A DNA stretch of 64,000 bases from contig WGNK01000001.1 of NCBI GenBank assembly GCA_016124535.1, positions 1 to 64,000 on the forward strand. Direction: 5' to 3'. Within the stretch, counting starts at the first letter, position 1; each line of letters begins with the position of its first letter. A model generated the notes under the pieces. It did not search any database. It was not told the origin of the DNA and saw only the letters and a program-made list of their open reading frames with translations. The translations under genes and the position numbers were made by a program. This document shows positions 24,033 through 33,807 of the stretch, one piece after another. Source of the DNA: Azospirillum sp. GTDB lineage: Bacteria > Pseudomonadota > Alphaproteobacteria > Azospirillales > Azospirillaceae.

Positions 24033-26018
24033 CTAGAGGGCGGCCGCACTGGCCGACACCACGGTGCGGCGGCGCTCGGGCGCGCCGATGCGGAAGCGGC
24101 GGTCGGTCAGGCTGACCGCACCGCCCAACACCATGACCAGCCCCCCCAGCCACAGCCAGGGTACCAGCGGGTGGTGGTAGAGCCGAACCGTCCGGGTCCC
24201 GTCGGCACCCTGCTCACCCAGAGCGATATAGATGTCGGAAACCCCGGTGGTGTGGATCGCGGCATGGGTCATGTCCTGGCCGGTCACCAGGTAGTGGCGC
24301 TGCTCGGGATGGAGTGTGCCGATCTCGCGGCCGTTGCGACGGATCACGAAGCTGCCGCGCTGGACTGCATAGTTGGGCCCCTGGGCCGCCTCGACGCCGT
24401 CGAAGGCGATCTGATAGCCGGCCAGTTCGATCACCTGGCCCGGCTTGGCGGCGACGATCCGCTCGGTCATCCACATCGCCGAGCCGGTCATGCCGGCGAT
24501 TGCGATGCCGATCCCGGCATGGGCCAGAGTCATGCCCCAGGCGGCCCGCGGCAGGCTGGCGGCACGGCGCAGGCTGTCGGCCAGCGGCACCCGGAACAGG
24601 CGGATGCGCTCGGCGAACTCGGCCACGGCGCCGAGGATCGCCCAGGCCGCCAGCGCTACCCCGATCACGGCCATCACCGGTCCGCCGCCATAATAGTAGA
24701 GGGCGGCCAGGGCGAAGATCACGGTGACGACTGCCGCGACGGCCAGCCGGCCCAAAGCGCCGCCGAGGTCGGCGCGCTTCCAGGCGAGCAACGGCCCGAC
24801 CACCATCGCCGCGACCAGGGGGACCATCAGCGGCACGAAAGTAGCGTTGAAGAAGGGCGGCCCGACCGAAACCTTGCCGCCGCCGGCAACATCGAGGAAC
24901 AGGGGATAGAGCGTGCCGACGAACACGGTCGCGGTGGCGGTTGCCAGCAGCAGGTTGTTGAGCACCAAGGCACCTTCGCGGCTGACCGGCGCAAACAGCC
25001 CGCCCAGCTTGAGTGCGGGGGCTCGCAAGGCATAGAGCAGCAGCGAGCCGCCGATCGCCACGCCGAGCAGCGCCAGGATGAAGATGCCGCGTGCCGGGTC
25101 CACCGCGAAGGCATGGACCGAGGTCAGGATGCCCGAGCGGACCAGGAAGGTGCCCATCAACGACAGGCTGAAGGCGAGAATCGCCAGCAGGATGGTCCAG
25201 CTCTTCAATGCGTCGCGCTTTTCGACCACGATCGCCGAATGCAGCAGCGCGGTGCCGGCCAGCCAGGGCATCAGCGAGGCGTTTTCGACCGGGTCCCAGA
25301 ACCACCAGCCGCCCCAGCCCAGCGTATAATAGGCCCACCACGATCCCATGGTGATGCCCAGCGTCAGGCAGGCCCAGGCGGCCAGCGTCCAGGGCCGCAC
25401 CCAGCGCGCCCAGGCGGGGTCGACCCGGCCCTCGATCAGGGCGGCGATCGCGAACGAGAACGCCATCGAGAAGCCGACATAGCCCAGATAGAGGCAAGGC
25501 GGATGGAACGCCAGCCCCGGATCCTGGAGCAGCGGGTTCAGGTCGTTGCCGTCGAGCGGCGGCGGGTCGACCCGGACGAACGGGTTGGAGGTGGCGAGAA
25601 TGAACAGCAGGAAGCCGACCCCGATCATCGCCTGGACCGCCAGCACCCGGGCCCGCAGGCCCGGCGGCAGATTGCCGCCGAACGCCGCGACCGCCGCACC
25701 GAACAAGGCCAGGATGGCGACCCACAGAACCATCGAGCCCTCGTGATTGCCCCACGGCCCGGACAGCTTGTAGAGCAGCGGTTTCAGCGAATTGCTGTTC
25801 TGGACGACGTTGAGCACGGTGAAATCGGATACGACATAGGCATAGACCAGCGCCAGGAAGGCGGTGCCGACCAGTCCGAGCTGGGCCAGGGCCGCGGTGC
25901 GCCCCAGGGCCATCCACGCAGCATCGCCGCGCGCCGCCCCGATCATCGGCACGGTCGATTGGAGAATCGCGACGAACAGGGCCAGGACCAGGGCGTAGTG
26001 GCCGATCTCCGGGATCAT
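24033..26018 (-). CDS. ccmF: Haem lyase CcmF
   Basis: 661 residues, multi-pass. It carries the CcmF/CcmC haem-handling signature [12 protein letters not shown] (the WWD domain) near residue 235 and conserved His residues in loops (for example [10 protein letters not shown]). Together with CcmH and CcmI it transfers haem from CcmE to apocytochrome c. The start overlaps the ccmE stop by four bases (ATGA). Confidence 0.95.
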   Translation of the reverse strand: MIPEIGHYALVLALFVAILQSTVPMIGAARGDAAWMALGRTAALAQLGLVGTAFLALVYAYVVSDFTVLNVVQNSNSLKPLLYKLSGPWGNHEGSMVLWVAILALFGAAVAAFGGNLPPGLRARVLAVQAMIGVGFLLFILATSNPFVRVDPPPLDGNDLNPLLQDPGLAFHPPCLYLGYVGFSMAFSFAIAALIEGRVDPAWARWVRPWTLAAWACLTLGITMGSWWAYYTLGWGGWWFWDPVENASLMPWLAGTALLHSAIVVEKRDALKSWTILLAILAFSLSLMGTFLVRSGILTSVHAFAVDPARGIFILALLGVAIGGSLLLYALRAPALKLGGLFAPVSREGALVLNNLLLATATATVFVGTLYPLFLDVAGGGKVSVGPPFFNATFVPLMVPLVAAMVVGPLLAWKRADLGGALGRLAVAAVVTVIFALAALYYYGGGPVMAVIGVALAAWAILGAVAEFAERIRLFRVPLADSLRRAASLPRAAWGMTLAHAGIGIAIAGMTGSAMWMTERIVAAKPGQVIELAGYQIAFDGVEAAQGPNYAVQRGSFVIRRNGREIGTLHPEQRHYLVTGQDMTHAAIHTTGVSDIYIALGEQGADGTRTVRLYHHPLVPWLWLGGLVMVLGGAVSLTDRRFRIGAPERRRTVVSASAAAL

Positions 26019-26473
26019 GGCTTACTCCTCAGGGTCGCGGTGACGTGCTGCGGGTGGCCGGCCCGTTTCAGGGCATCGGCGACCTCGGGCGGCATGTAGT
26101 TTTCGTCGTGCTTGGCCAGCACCTCGCGCGCGACGAACACGCCGTCGCCGCCCAGGCGTCCTTCGGCGACCACACCCTGGCCTTCGCGGAAAAGGTCGGG
26201 CAGCAGCCCCTTGTAAACCACTTTGACGGTGTTCGCCATGTCGGTGACGGCAAAGGCGGTAGTGACGCCGTCGGGCAATTTCCGGACGCTGCCCTGTTCG
26301 ACCAGGCCGCCCAGGCGCAGACTGCGTTCGCCGGTCGGCCGGCTCAGCAGGTCGGTCGGGCTGTAAAAGAACACCAGGTTGTCCTGGAACGCGGTCAGGA
26401 CCAGAGCCGTCGCGGTTCCCAGGCCGAGCAGGGCCAGCACCAGCATGTAAAGCCGGCGGCGCTTGCGGGTCAT
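26015..26473 (-). CDS. ccmE: Haem chaperone CcmE
   Basis: 152 residues. It has one N-terminal membrane segment ([22 protein letters not shown]) and a periplasmic OB-fold. The haem-binding His is in [12 protein letters not shown] near residue 122, with the nearby Tyr. CcmE binds haem covalently and delivers it to CcmF. It overlaps both ccmD and ccmF by four bases. Confidence 0.95.
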   Translation of the reverse strand: MTRKRRRLYMLVLALLGLGTATALVLTAFQDNLVFFYSPTDLLSRPTGERSLRLGGLVEQGSVRKLPDGVTTAFAVTDMANTVKVVYKGLLPDLFREGQGVVAEGRLGGDGVFVAREVLAKHDENYMPPEVADALKRAGHPQHVTATLRSKP

Positions 26474-26724
26474 GGCGTTCCGCCTTCCTCGGCCGGCTTG
26501 GCCTGCAGCGCGGACCCCGCCTGGTCCGCTGCCTTGGGGGGGAGATTTGCGTCGCGGCGGCGACCGCGCCGGGGCCGCTCCGCTTCGAGCAGCGCCAAGG
26601 CCGTCTCGCAGCGCCGCAGCATCCGCAGGCTGGCGATCAGCAGCCCGACCAGAACCAGCAGAGCGGCACCGTAAGCCGGCCAGACGTAACCGGCATAGCC
26701 GCCCATCGCAAAGAAGTCTGCCAT
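26470..26724 (-). CDS. ccmD: Haem exporter accessory protein CcmD
   Basis: 84 residues. The family start [19 protein letters not shown] leads into one membrane segment ([16 protein letters not shown]). A basic cytoplasmic tail follows that is longer than usual. CcmD releases haem-loaded CcmE from the CcmABC exporter. The ATG at 26724 was chosen by family match and a GAGAG upstream; the frame is open further. It is the first gene of this operon, and ccmA, ccmB and ccmC are not next to it. Confidence 0.85.
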   Translation of the reverse strand: MADFFAMGGYAGYVWPAYGAALLVLVGLLIASLRMLRRCETALALLEAERPRRGRRRDANLPPKAADQAGSALQAKPAEEGGTP

Positions 26725-26862
26725 GTCGCTCTCAATGCATCTTTCGTCCCGCCCGTACGGGAATGGCCGAGGATATGGGCAATTTTGCGGACGCCGTCCA
26801 GCATTACGGCCACGGGCTGTCTGCACCGGCGGCGATCCGCGCGATCGGCGGGGGTGCGACAA

Positions 26863-26882
26863 AAGTGACCATTGAGTCACTT
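26863..26882. promoter_or_regulatory. Perfect inverted repeat over a -35 box, probable operator
   Basis: AAGTGAC (26863–26869), six bases, GTCACTT (26876–26882). It covers the -35 hexamer at 26872–26877, so a dimeric regulator bound here would block the promoter. The spacing differs from a standard CRP site (GTGA-N6-TCAC). The regulator is unknown. Confidence 0.5.
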
Positions 26883-26900
26883 CGAAAGATGGATTATAGA
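26872..26900 (+). promoter_or_regulatory. Sigma70-type promoter pointing away from ccmD
   Basis: TTGAGT (26872–26877), a 17-base spacer, TATAGA (26895–26900). No coding gene follows on this strand; an intrinsic terminator lies about 55–80 bases downstream. Confidence 0.5.
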
Positions 26901-26906
26901 TCGAAC

Positions 26907-26985
26907 TATCGATTGCCTGAACTCCGTTTCTGCCTGATCGTTCTCTACCGCGGACCCCCGGCCCTGCCTCAGGCCGGGGGTTTGC
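26907..26985 (+). ncRNA. Candidate small RNA
   Basis: The interval from the predicted start point to the T-tract of the terminator is about 80 bases, with no open frame of note. Promoter, operator and terminator are all on the plus strand while the flanking genes are on the minus strand. The body is pyrimidine-rich (CTCCGTTTCTGCC, CGTTCTCTACC). It matches no RNA family I know. It is inferred only from the signals around it. Confidence 0.35.
26954..26981 (+). terminator. Intrinsic terminator
   Basis: ACCCCCGGCC pairs exactly with GGCCGGGGGT around an eight-base loop and is followed by TTGCGTTT on the plus strand. On the minus strand no T-tract follows, so it does not serve the hydrolase gene to its right. 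Confidence 0.6.
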
Positions 26986-27011
26986 GTTTGGCCATCCGGG
27001 CTCGCCGATCT

Positions 27012-27851
27012 TCAGGCGCGCGACCGGGCCAGAAACTCCCGAAGATCGCGCAGAAACCGGTCGCGCCGGGCGAGGTGGGGCGAGTGATCGGCCCCTTCGT
27101 AGAGGTGGAGCACCGAGCCGGCGATGGCGCGATGGACCCAGGCGGCGGTCTCGGCACCGTAGTAGTTGCTTTCGGCGCCATAGATCAACAGGGTCGGCCG
27201 GTCGATGCGGGCCAGGACCGGGCGGTAATCCGCTTCGGCCAGGCTGCGCCAGGTCGCGGTCACCCAGGCGGTGTCAAGTCGGCTCAGCTTGACCCGCAGG
27301 TGCTGGATACCGCGCGAGTTTTTTTCGTATTGCAGACGGGCCCGCAGATTGAGGCCGTCGGCGACCAGCCGTAGCACGGTTTCGGCGAAGTCGGCCTGGA
27401 GGTCGGCCAGGAACGCCGCGTTGCGGGCGGAAGAAAAATCGCCATAAATCCCGAACGGCCAATCCGGTCCGGTGACCAGGCAGGGCGACTGGTCGATGAA
27501 GCAGAGGCCGCCCAGACTGGCAGTGCCGCGCTCGGCGATGAATTGCCACAGGGTCAAGGCGCCCATCGAGTGGCCGACCACCGCCGGTTCGACCAGGTGA
27601 AAATGGTTGATCAACTGGGCGAGGTCGCGCGCCATCCGCGCCACCGTCGGCAGCTCGTGACCGCAGCGCGGCCGGCGGCCGTGGCCGCGGGCGTCCCAGG
27701 CATAGACCGTGAAGTCGCGGGCCAGCGCCTGGGGAATATCGCCCCAGGCCAGGTGGTCGGCCGCCCATTGGTGCAGCAGCACTACCGGCGGGCCGCTGCC
27801 ACGCACGAAAACCGGGATCAGTTCGCCATCGTCGGTGGTGAAGCTTTTCAT
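27012..27851 (-). CDS. Alpha/beta hydrolase
   Basis: 279 residues. The oxyanion turn is VVLLHQWAADHLAW, the nucleophile Ser is in VVGHSMGAL, the acid in LLIYGAESNYYG and the His in EGADHSPHLARR. The middle cap domain (about 130–200) is helical. It belongs to the broad family containing epoxide hydrolases, haloperoxidases and acyl esterases; the substrate is not evident. It stands alone between the ccm promoter region and the ScfR-type regulator gene. The ATG at 27851 is used; one three codons upstream is possible. Confidence 0.82.
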   Translation of the reverse strand: MKSFTTDDGELIPVFVRGSGPPVVLLHQWAADHLAWGDIPQALARDFTVYAWDARGHGRRPRCGHELPTVARMARDLAQLINHFHLVEPAVVGHSMGALTLWQFIAERGTASLGGLCFIDQSPCLVTGPDWPFGIYGDFSSARNAAFLADLQADFAETVLRLVADGLNLRARLQYEKNSRGIQHLRVKLSRLDTAWVTATWRSLAEADYRPVLARIDRPTLLIYGAESNYYGAETAAWVHRAIAGSVLHLYEGADHSPHLARRDRFLRDLREFLARSRA

Positions 27852-28031
27852 CGGCGGCAAAGCATGGGCGGCAAAGCAAGGATGAAATCGACGAAAGTTC
27901 CGGCGCGCGCGCCAGTGCTATGACCAGACCCCTAGCATTACCGTCCCCCGCCCCGCGCGTCCAGTCCGACCACGGCGCCGACGCCCCCCAGCGGCACCAT
28001 GGCGCATGGCGGCAACAAACGCGGGCGCCAG

Positions 28032-29480
28032 TCACCGCACATCGGTCCCGCCCGGCGAGAACAGGTAAGGTGAAAAGCCGCGCAGATTTTCGTCGACCAG
28101 CAGGCGGTGGTTGAGCGGCGGAAAGGCACGCTGGCTGCAATCGACCCGAGGGCACAGCCGACAATTGACCCCGATCGGGGTGGCGGCGTCGCGGTTGTCG
28201 AGATCGATGCCGTCGGCATAAACCAGCTGGTTGGCGTAGGCGATGTCGCTGCCCAGCGCCACCGCGAACTGCTGGGGAGGGCTGCGGTAGCCGCCGCCGG
28301 CCTTGGTCACGGTGCGGGCAATGCTGAAATAGGTGGTGCCGTCGGGCATCTGCGCCAGCTGGGTGTGGACCCTGCCCGGGGTGCGGAAGGCGTCGTGGAC
28401 GGTCCAGCGCGGGCAGGCACCGCCGAAACGGGCAAACTGGAAACCGCCGGCGCTGAACCGCTTGGAGACGTTGCCGGCGATGTCGACCCGGATCATGAAG
28501 AACGGCACGCCCTTGGCGCTCGGCCGCTGCAGTGTGGTCAGGCGGTGGCAGACCTGCTCGAAACTGGCGTCGAAGCGGTGCTCCAGGATGTCGATATCGT
28601 AGCGCACGGAGCGGGCCGCTTCCTGGAAGCGGTCGTAGGGCATCATCACGGCACCGGCAAAGTAGTTGGCCAGCCCGAGCCGGGCCAGCCGGCGGGCCTC
28701 GTCACTGGCGAGATTGGCCTGGGCGACCGAGCGGTCGAGCAGCTCGCGGTGGCGAATCAGGGCGATCTGGTAGGCGAGCTGGAAGGTCCGCCCCGAGGGC
28801 GGCAGCATTTCCGACAACAGAATGCGCCGGCTGTGGCGGTCGTAGCGCCGTACCGCATGGCTCATCACCTCCATCGGCATCAGGCGGGCGCGCACCGAAT
28901 GGGCGCGATCGAGATAGTCGGCCAGGCCACGGAACAGATCGCCCAGCTGCAGTTCGGCCTCGCTCCACAACTCCTCGGCGGCGACTTCCAACTCGGGAAA
29001 ATGGTTGGAGCGGCTGTGGTACATGTCGCGCACTTCCTCGATCGGGAAGGCGGCGTTCTGGACCAGCTGCAGCTTGTCGCGGTCGGCGACCCGTTCGGCC
29101 AGGGTCTGGATGTCGTCGCGGCTGCCGCGATAGGCCTGGTAAAGCGTGACCATGGCTTGGCCCAGCGCCGGCGCCACCCCGGCCAATTCACGTAAATCCT
29201 GGTTTTTGAGATCGCCCGAAGCGAACAGGGGGTCGGCGAACACCTCCTTCAGGCTGGCGACCAGGCGGCTGTCCTCGTCCTCGCCGAAGCTTTGCAGATC
29301 GACCGAGAAGGCGTGGCCCAGTTTCAGCAGCAGCGGCACCGTGACCGGCCGCTGGTTGTGTTCGATCAGGTTGAGATAGCTGGGTGAAATGCCAAGCGTG
29401 GCGGCCATCTGGGCCTGGGTCAGCCCGTGGTCGCGGCGCAGCCGCCGGACCTTGGCACCCAGCATCGCCTTTTTGTCCAT
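28032..29480 (-). CDS. ScfR/RamB-type transcriptional regulator of short-chain acyl metabolism
   Basis: 482 residues. An N-terminal XRE helix-turn-helix ([20 protein letters not shown], then [15 protein letters not shown]) is followed by an IrrE/ImmA-like region near 180–290. The C-terminal domain is the one found in RamB and short-chain fatty acyl regulators, with clustered Cys ([10 protein letters not shown]) that might sense redox state or bind metal. Family members control glyoxylate or methylcitrate genes. The gene is divergent from aceA with a 240-base shared control region, so it most likely regulates aceA and itself. Confidence 0.85.
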   Translation of the reverse strand: MDKKAMLGAKVRRLRRDHGLTQAQMAATLGISPSYLNLIEHNQRPVTVPLLLKLGHAFSVDLQSFGEDEDSRLVASLKEVFADPLFASGDLKNQDLRELAGVAPALGQAMVTLYQAYRGSRDDIQTLAERVADRDKLQLVQNAAFPIEEVRDMYHSRSNHFPELEVAAEELWSEAELQLGDLFRGLADYLDRAHSVRARLMPMEVMSHAVRRYDRHSRRILLSEMLPPSGRTFQLAYQIALIRHRELLDRSVAQANLASDEARRLARLGLANYFAGAVMMPYDRFQEAARSVRYDIDILEHRFDASFEQVCHRLTTLQRPSAKGVPFFMIRVDIAGNVSKRFSAGGFQFARFGGACPRWTVHDAFRTPGRVHTQLAQMPDGTTYFSIARTVTKAGGGYRSPPQQFAVALGSDIAYANQLVYADGIDLDNRDAATPIGVNCRLCPRVDCSQRAFPPLNHRLLVDENLRGFSPYLFSPGGTDVR

Positions 29481-29570
29481 GGCCCGAGTCCCGGCCGCCC
29501 CGACCGGCGGCGCGCCTTTACAATGTTAACGACATTACAAAATGTATCAGAGTTGTACTTACAAATCCAC

Positions 29571-29584
29571 CAGTTTACAAACTG
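29571..29584. promoter_or_regulatory. Palindromic operator candidate between regulator and aceA
   Basis: CAGTTTACAAACTG is symmetric apart from its centre and resembles the TTTGCAAA-type sites of RamB-like regulators. A related TTTACA-containing stretch with AATGT-N5-ACATT lies at 29517–29540 near the regulator start. The site sits eight bases upstream of the putative aceA -35 box, a position that suits activation. Confidence 0.5.
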
Positions 29585-29591
29585 ACTTTTG

Positions 29592-29621
29592 TTGCAATGC
29601 CGCATGGAGGCTCGATATTGT
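29592..29621 (+). promoter_or_regulatory. Putative aceA promoter
   Basis: TTGCAA (29592–29597), an 18-base spacer, TATTGT (29616–29621). The predicted start near 29628 gives a leader of about 95 bases. The match to consensus is moderate, consistent with a regulated promoter. Confidence 0.4.
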
Positions 29622-29722
29622 CTCACTCAGACGAGGGGCATGCCCCGCTGCTGAGCGGCTTTCCGGCCCCGGCAGCATGCCACCCATACCGGGGTGGACG
29701 ACACCAGGAAAAGGACGCCACC

Positions 29723-31018
29723 ATGCCACCGCTCGATGACCGCAGCAAAGGCAAGCCATTGAACACAGATCACATCCACGCCAAGCGCTGGGAAGGCATC
29801 CAGCGCGACTATAGCGCCGCCGATGTCGCCCGCCTCAGCGGCTCGGTCAAGATCGAGCATACCCTGGCCGAATTGGGCGCCCGGCGGTTGTGGGAACTGC
29901 TCCACACCCGCGAGCTGGTGCGTTCGCTCGGCGCCTTCACCGGCAACCAGGCGGTGCAGATGGTCAAGGGCGGACTGGAAGCGATCTATCTGAGCGGCTG
30001 GCAGGTCGCCGCCGACGCCAATCTCGCCGGCCAGATGTACCCCGACCAGAGCCTCTATCCGGCCAATTCGGTGCCGGCGGTGGTGAAGCGGATCAACCAG
30101 GCGCTGCAGCGCGCCGATCAGATCGACCACTTGGAAGGTAAGTCCGGCACCTATTGGTTCGCGCCGATCCTGGCCGATGCCGAAGCCGGCTTCGGCGGCC
30201 CGCTCAACGCCTTCGAGCTGATGAAGGCGATGATCGAGGCCGGCGCCGCCGCGGTCCATTACGAGGACCAGCTGGCGTCGGAGAAGAAATGCGGCCATCT
30301 CGGCGGCAAGGTGCTGGTGCCGGTGCAGCAGTTCATCCGCGTGCTCAACGCCGCGCGCATGGGTGCCGACGTGTCGGGGACCTCGACCCTGCTGTTCGCC
30401 CGCACCGATGCCGAGAGCGCCCAACTGCTGACCAGCGACGTCGATGAGCGCGACCATCCGTTCATCGACCGCAACGATCGCACGCCCGAGGGCTTCTTCC
30501 GGATCAAGCCGGGCATGGGCGTGGATTACTGCATCGCCCGCGCGCTGGCTTACGCGCCCTACGCCGATCTGCTATGGTGGGAAACCTCCAAGCCCAACCT
30601 CAGCGAGGCTCGCCGCTTCGCCGAGGCCGTGCATAAGATTTACCCAGGCAAGCTGTTGGCCTATAACTGCTCCCCGTCGTTCAACTGGAAGGCCAATCTC
30701 GACGATGCTACCATCGCGCGGTTCCAAGAGGAAATCGCGGCCATGGGTTACAAGTTCCAGTTCGTCACCCTGGCGGGCTTCCACAGTCTGAATTATGCCA
30801 CCTTCGAGCTGGCGCGCGGCTATCAGCAGCGCGGCATGGCCGCCTACTCAGAACTGCAGCAGGCGGAATTCGCCGCCGAGCAGCACGGCTACACCGCGAC
30901 CAAGCATCAGCGCGAAGTCGGCACCGGCTATTTCGACGCCGTCAGCCTGGCCGTCTCCGGCGGCCAAAGCTCGACCACAGCGTTGAAGGACTCGACTGAA
31001 TCTGCTCAGTTTCACTGA
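29723..31018 (+). CDS. aceA: Isocitrate lyase
   Basis: 431 residues. It cleaves isocitrate to glyoxylate and succinate in the glyoxylate cycle, allowing growth on acetate and fatty acids. The catalytic signature KKCGHLGGK is near residue 195, with the metal-binding [20 protein letters not shown] segment before it and NCSPSFNWK after. Length is that of the standard bacterial form. The ATG at 29723 follows AAGGA and begins the family N-terminus; the frame is open upstream. A strong intrinsic terminator follows. Confidence 0.95.
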   Translation: MPPLDDRSKGKPLNTDHIHAKRWEGIQRDYSAADVARLSGSVKIEHTLAELGARRLWELLHTRELVRSLGAFTGNQAVQMVKGGLEAIYLSGWQVAADANLAGQMYPDQSLYPANSVPAVVKRINQALQRADQIDHLEGKSGTYWFAPILADAEAGFGGPLNAFELMKAMIEAGAAAVHYEDQLASEKKCGHLGGKVLVPVQQFIRVLNAARMGADVSGTSTLLFARTDAESAQLLTSDVDERDHPFIDRNDRTPEGFFRIKPGMGVDYCIARALAYAPYADLLWWETSKPNLSEARRFAEAVHKIYPGKLLAYNCSPSFNWKANLDDATIARFQEEIAAMGYKFQFVTLAGFHSLNYATFELARGYQQRGMAAYSELQQAEFAAEQHGYTATKHQREVGTGYFDAVSLAVSGGQSSTTALKDSTESAQFH

Positions 31019-31074
31019 GACATCGGGTCCGGGGATGCGGCAGCTGTCCCCGGTCGTCTGAGCAGAGTTCGGTC

Positions 31075-31110
31075 AAGGCAGGGTTTCCATAGTGAAACCC
31101 TGCCTTTTTT
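31075..31110 (+). terminator. Intrinsic terminator of aceA
   Basis: AAGGCAGGGTTTC pairs perfectly with GAAACCCTGCCTT around a six-base loop, and the second arm runs into a T-tract. It begins about 55 bases past the aceA stop. Confidence 0.85.
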
Positions 31111-31221
31111 CTTGTGGGGACTCTGCCGCGCTTTATTCCCGCTGTCGTTCCAAGACTGCAGGTTCTGCCCTCAGCACGGATGTACGCCGTTTGGCCACTT
31201 GCGACCCTCGCACGCGGCGCT

Positions 31222-32121
31222 CTAGAAGCGGTGTGGATGGCTGGTCGAGCGCATCTTTTTCATCTCGTCGACATAGGGGCGCATGCGCATATCGGCATCC
31301 TGCACATGTTCAACCAGCCATTCACGCAGAAAGTTCGACAGCGTGCCGTGCTGGTGCGCCGAATGCCGGCTCAAGAGATCGTCGCCAATGCGATCCAGAT
31401 CGGACAGCAAATCTCGGTGGGCGCGGCGATGCGCTTCGTGAAAAGGAAACCCGACAGCTCTCTGCAACTCTTCTTCTCGCTTGAAGTGAATATTGGCATA
31501 GGCGTGAAGTGCAGCAATTGTTGCTCGTAGTTTTACCGGATTATATCCATCATTCTCCTCCAAAATGAAATCATTTATCAGAGAAATTAGGGCCCGGTGG
31601 TCTTCATCAATCACCCCATGGTCGATCGTCAGCCCTTTGGATTTGGCGCTTCCAATGATCCGGTTTGACCGGTGCTTCTCGCTGGAGAGTGGGACGATGC
31701 CGCCGGAATGGAGGATGATCAGGTCACGATAGGGCTTCATTCCGCTGTCGGAATTCAAAATATGATCGATCAGCCAATGCCTGATCAGGGCACCGATCTC
31801 TCTACGGCAGTCGTCAAGGGCGGCGGCTGCGACCTGATGCAGCCGGTCGCGAATCTGCGCCAGGGTGGCGAGTAGTTCGATATGTTCTGCATTTTGGTTT
31901 TGAGCCCATTTGTATTCAATAGCTCGTTGAATGGCCTCCTCGCGTCTGAAATGGGCGGTCGCGAAATGTTCAAGGTCATCAATGAACGCGCATAACTGCT
32001 CGCGCCGGGCTCCTTGACCGCACTGTAGAAAATTTCCAGTGACGATGAGTAGGTGTTTGTGATCAGAGTCGATCACACCGCCATCTATCGACAGTTTCTC
32101 CGACCACGCCAGCCCAGCCAT
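31222..32121 (-). CDS. Two-domain bacteriohemerythrin
   Basis: 299 residues made of two hemerythrin domains in tandem. Domain 1 (about 1–130) has IDSDHKHLL, HFATAHFRREE, HIELL and HWLIDHILNSD. Domain 2 (about 165–295) has IDEDHRALI, HAYANIHFKREEE, HRRAHRDLL and LREWLVEHVQDAD. Each set supplies the His/Glu/Asp ligands of a di-iron site that binds O2. Free-standing single-domain forms are more common. The role is likely oxygen storage, delivery or sensing. AGGA seven bases before the ATG at 32121 supports the start. Confidence 0.88.
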   Translation of the reverse strand: MAGLAWSEKLSIDGGVIDSDHKHLLIVTGNFLQCGQGARREQLCAFIDDLEHFATAHFRREEAIQRAIEYKWAQNQNAEHIELLATLAQIRDRLHQVAAAALDDCRREIGALIRHWLIDHILNSDSGMKPYRDLIILHSGGIVPLSSEKHRSNRIIGSAKSKGLTIDHGVIDEDHRALISLINDFILEENDGYNPVKLRATIAALHAYANIHFKREEELQRAVGFPFHEAHRRAHRDLLSDLDRIGDDLLSRHSAHQHGTLSNFLREWLVEHVQDADMRMRPYVDEMKKMRSTSHPHRF

Positions 32122-32615
32122 TGCAATTCCTTCTAAGGATCGGTGCGGATGTCTCACAAAGGTCTCAGGTGCCTTTGACCTCTCTGCCCTGTCCCCGCTT
32201 GCCAGCGAGCCGAATCGTGGCGGGCCGGGGGCCATCGATAGGACCGAGAGGAGGCTGCGCTCTGCCGGAATTCACTTGGCAACCCGGTTTGTTTTGGTCA
32301 ACGCCGATGATCCTGTCAAATACAATATAAGATTTTCGAGCTCAGTCACCGGAAGACCGACAACGGCAGCTTTAAAATTTGACTATCTCTAACTTCTGAG
32401 TTCGAGTTTGAGTTCAAGGAGCTGGCTCAAAGCTGGGCTGTTCGACCCAATTATTATTCTTATTTCAGTGATTATCGATCCGATACCAGTAATGTATGTC
32501 GCGTTCGCCGGCTGGCATGGACGTTCCGGGCGCGGTCACGCCGGTTGACCGGGGACGGGAAGCCTGCGAACTTTCGTCGCGGTGGGGCTTGGGTGGCTTG
32601 GCGGGCGGGACTTTT
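32122..32615. other. Divergent control region, no gene seen
   Basis: This stretch separates the hemerythrin gene from mlaE. Part of it (about 32310–32400) is A+T-rich. I see no convincing consensus promoter and no repeat. The mlaE frame is open through its right end, so mlaE could start as far left as 32496. Confidence 0.4.
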
Positions 32616-33791
32616 ATGGCTGGGAGCGCGGGCACGGACTTGGGCGACGGCGAAAACTGGATGGTGTCGACCCACGACGAGACTGCGTGGGTGCTGGCGG
32701 CGTGCGGCCACTGGGACATCGAGGCGGCGGGACCGCTGGGCGCGCTGGTCGAACGGCTGGCCGGGGAGGCTCTCGGCGGGACCGCCGGGCGGCGGGTCCG
32801 GCTCGACCTGTCGGGGCTGGTGGCGCTGGACACCGTCGGCGCGCTGCTGCTGTTCCGTCTGCGCCGGGAGCTGGCCGAGGCCGGCGGCTCGGTCGCGGTG
32901 GTGCGGGCCAAGCCGGCGCATCTGGCGCTGCTCGACGCGGTGTGGCGGGCCGCCGAGCTGCCGGCGCCGGTGCGCCGCCGCACCAGCGCGGTCGGCGATT
33001 TTCTGTTCCGGATCGGTAAGGGAGCGAGCGACATCGGCCATGCCGCGGTCGAGCTGATCGCGTTCTTCGGCGTGATCTGCGTCACCTTGGGGCGGATCGT
33101 GATCCAGCCCCGCCGGATTCGCGGCAAGGCGCTGATCTACCACATCGAGCATACCGGCTTGCATGCGGTGCCGATTCTCGGACTGCTGCTGTTCCTGATC
33201 GGGGTGGTGCTCGCCTATCAGGGCGCCGAGCAGCTGCGCAAGGTCGGGGCGGAGATTTTCGTGGTCAACCTGCTCGGGCTGTCGGTCTTGCGCGAGATCG
33301 GCCCGCTGGTGACCGCGATCATTGTCGCCGGCCGCTCGGGCTCGGCCTTCACCGCCCAGATCGGTACCATGAAGGTCAACCAGGAGGTCGACGCGATGTT
33401 GACGCTCGGGCTCGACCCGGTCGAGTTGCTGGTGGTGCCGCGCATGCTGGCGCTGATGGTGGCGTTACCGCTGCTGACCTTCTTCGCCAATATGGTGGCC
33501 CTGGCCGGCGGCTCGCTGATGGCCTATCTCCTGCTTGATATCTCGGCCGGCCAGTTCATCGCCCAGCTGCAGGTCGGGCCGCTCGATGTCTATGACGTGC
33601 TGGTCGGCATGCTCAAGACCCCGGTGTTCGCGGTGGTGATCGCCATGGTCGGCTGCCACGAGGGGCTGCAGGTCACCGGCAGCGCCGAGAGCGTCGGTTC
33701 CCGCACCACCCAGTCGGTGGTGGAGTCGATCTTCCTGGTGATCGTGCTGAACGCATTGTTTTCGATCCTGTTTTCCTTTCTTCGCTTCTGA
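32616..33791 (+). CDS. mlaE: MlaE-type permease with N-terminal STAS domain
   Basis: 391 residues. The first ~110 are a STAS domain (DLSGLVALDTVGALLLFRLR), corresponding to MlaB. The remaining part is the MlaE permease, with IVAGRSGSAFTAQIGTMKV, EVDAMLTLGLDP and five to six membrane segments. The Mla ABC system moves phospholipids between the outer and inner membranes. The fusion explains the absence of a separate mlaB gene. The ATG at 32616 is a choice among several; those at 32496 and 32661 are also possible. Confidence 0.88.
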   Translation: MAGSAGTDLGDGENWMVSTHDETAWVLAACGHWDIEAAGPLGALVERLAGEALGGTAGRRVRLDLSGLVALDTVGALLLFRLRRELAEAGGSVAVVRAKPAHLALLDAVWRAAELPAPVRRRTSAVGDFLFRIGKGASDIGHAAVELIAFFGVICVTLGRIVIQPRRIRGKALIYHIEHTGLHAVPILGLLLFLIGVVLAYQGAEQLRKVGAEIFVVNLLGLSVLREIGPLVTAIIVAGRSGSAFTAQIGTMKVNQEVDAMLTLGLDPVELLVVPRMLALMVALPLLTFFANMVALAGGSLMAYLLLDISAGQFIAQLQVGPLDVYDVLVGMLKTPVFAVVIAMVGCHEGLQVTGSAESVGSRTTQSVVESIFLVIVLNALFSILFSFLRF

Positions 33792-33807
33792 AGGTCCGAG
33801 ACCCGGC

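Noticed and set aside
23499..26099. 866-codon open frame on the plus strand across the ccm operon
   Set aside because: It is antisense to well-supported ccmE, ccmF and ccmG and has the Arg/Gln/His/Gly-rich composition of reverse-frame translation in G+C-rich genes.
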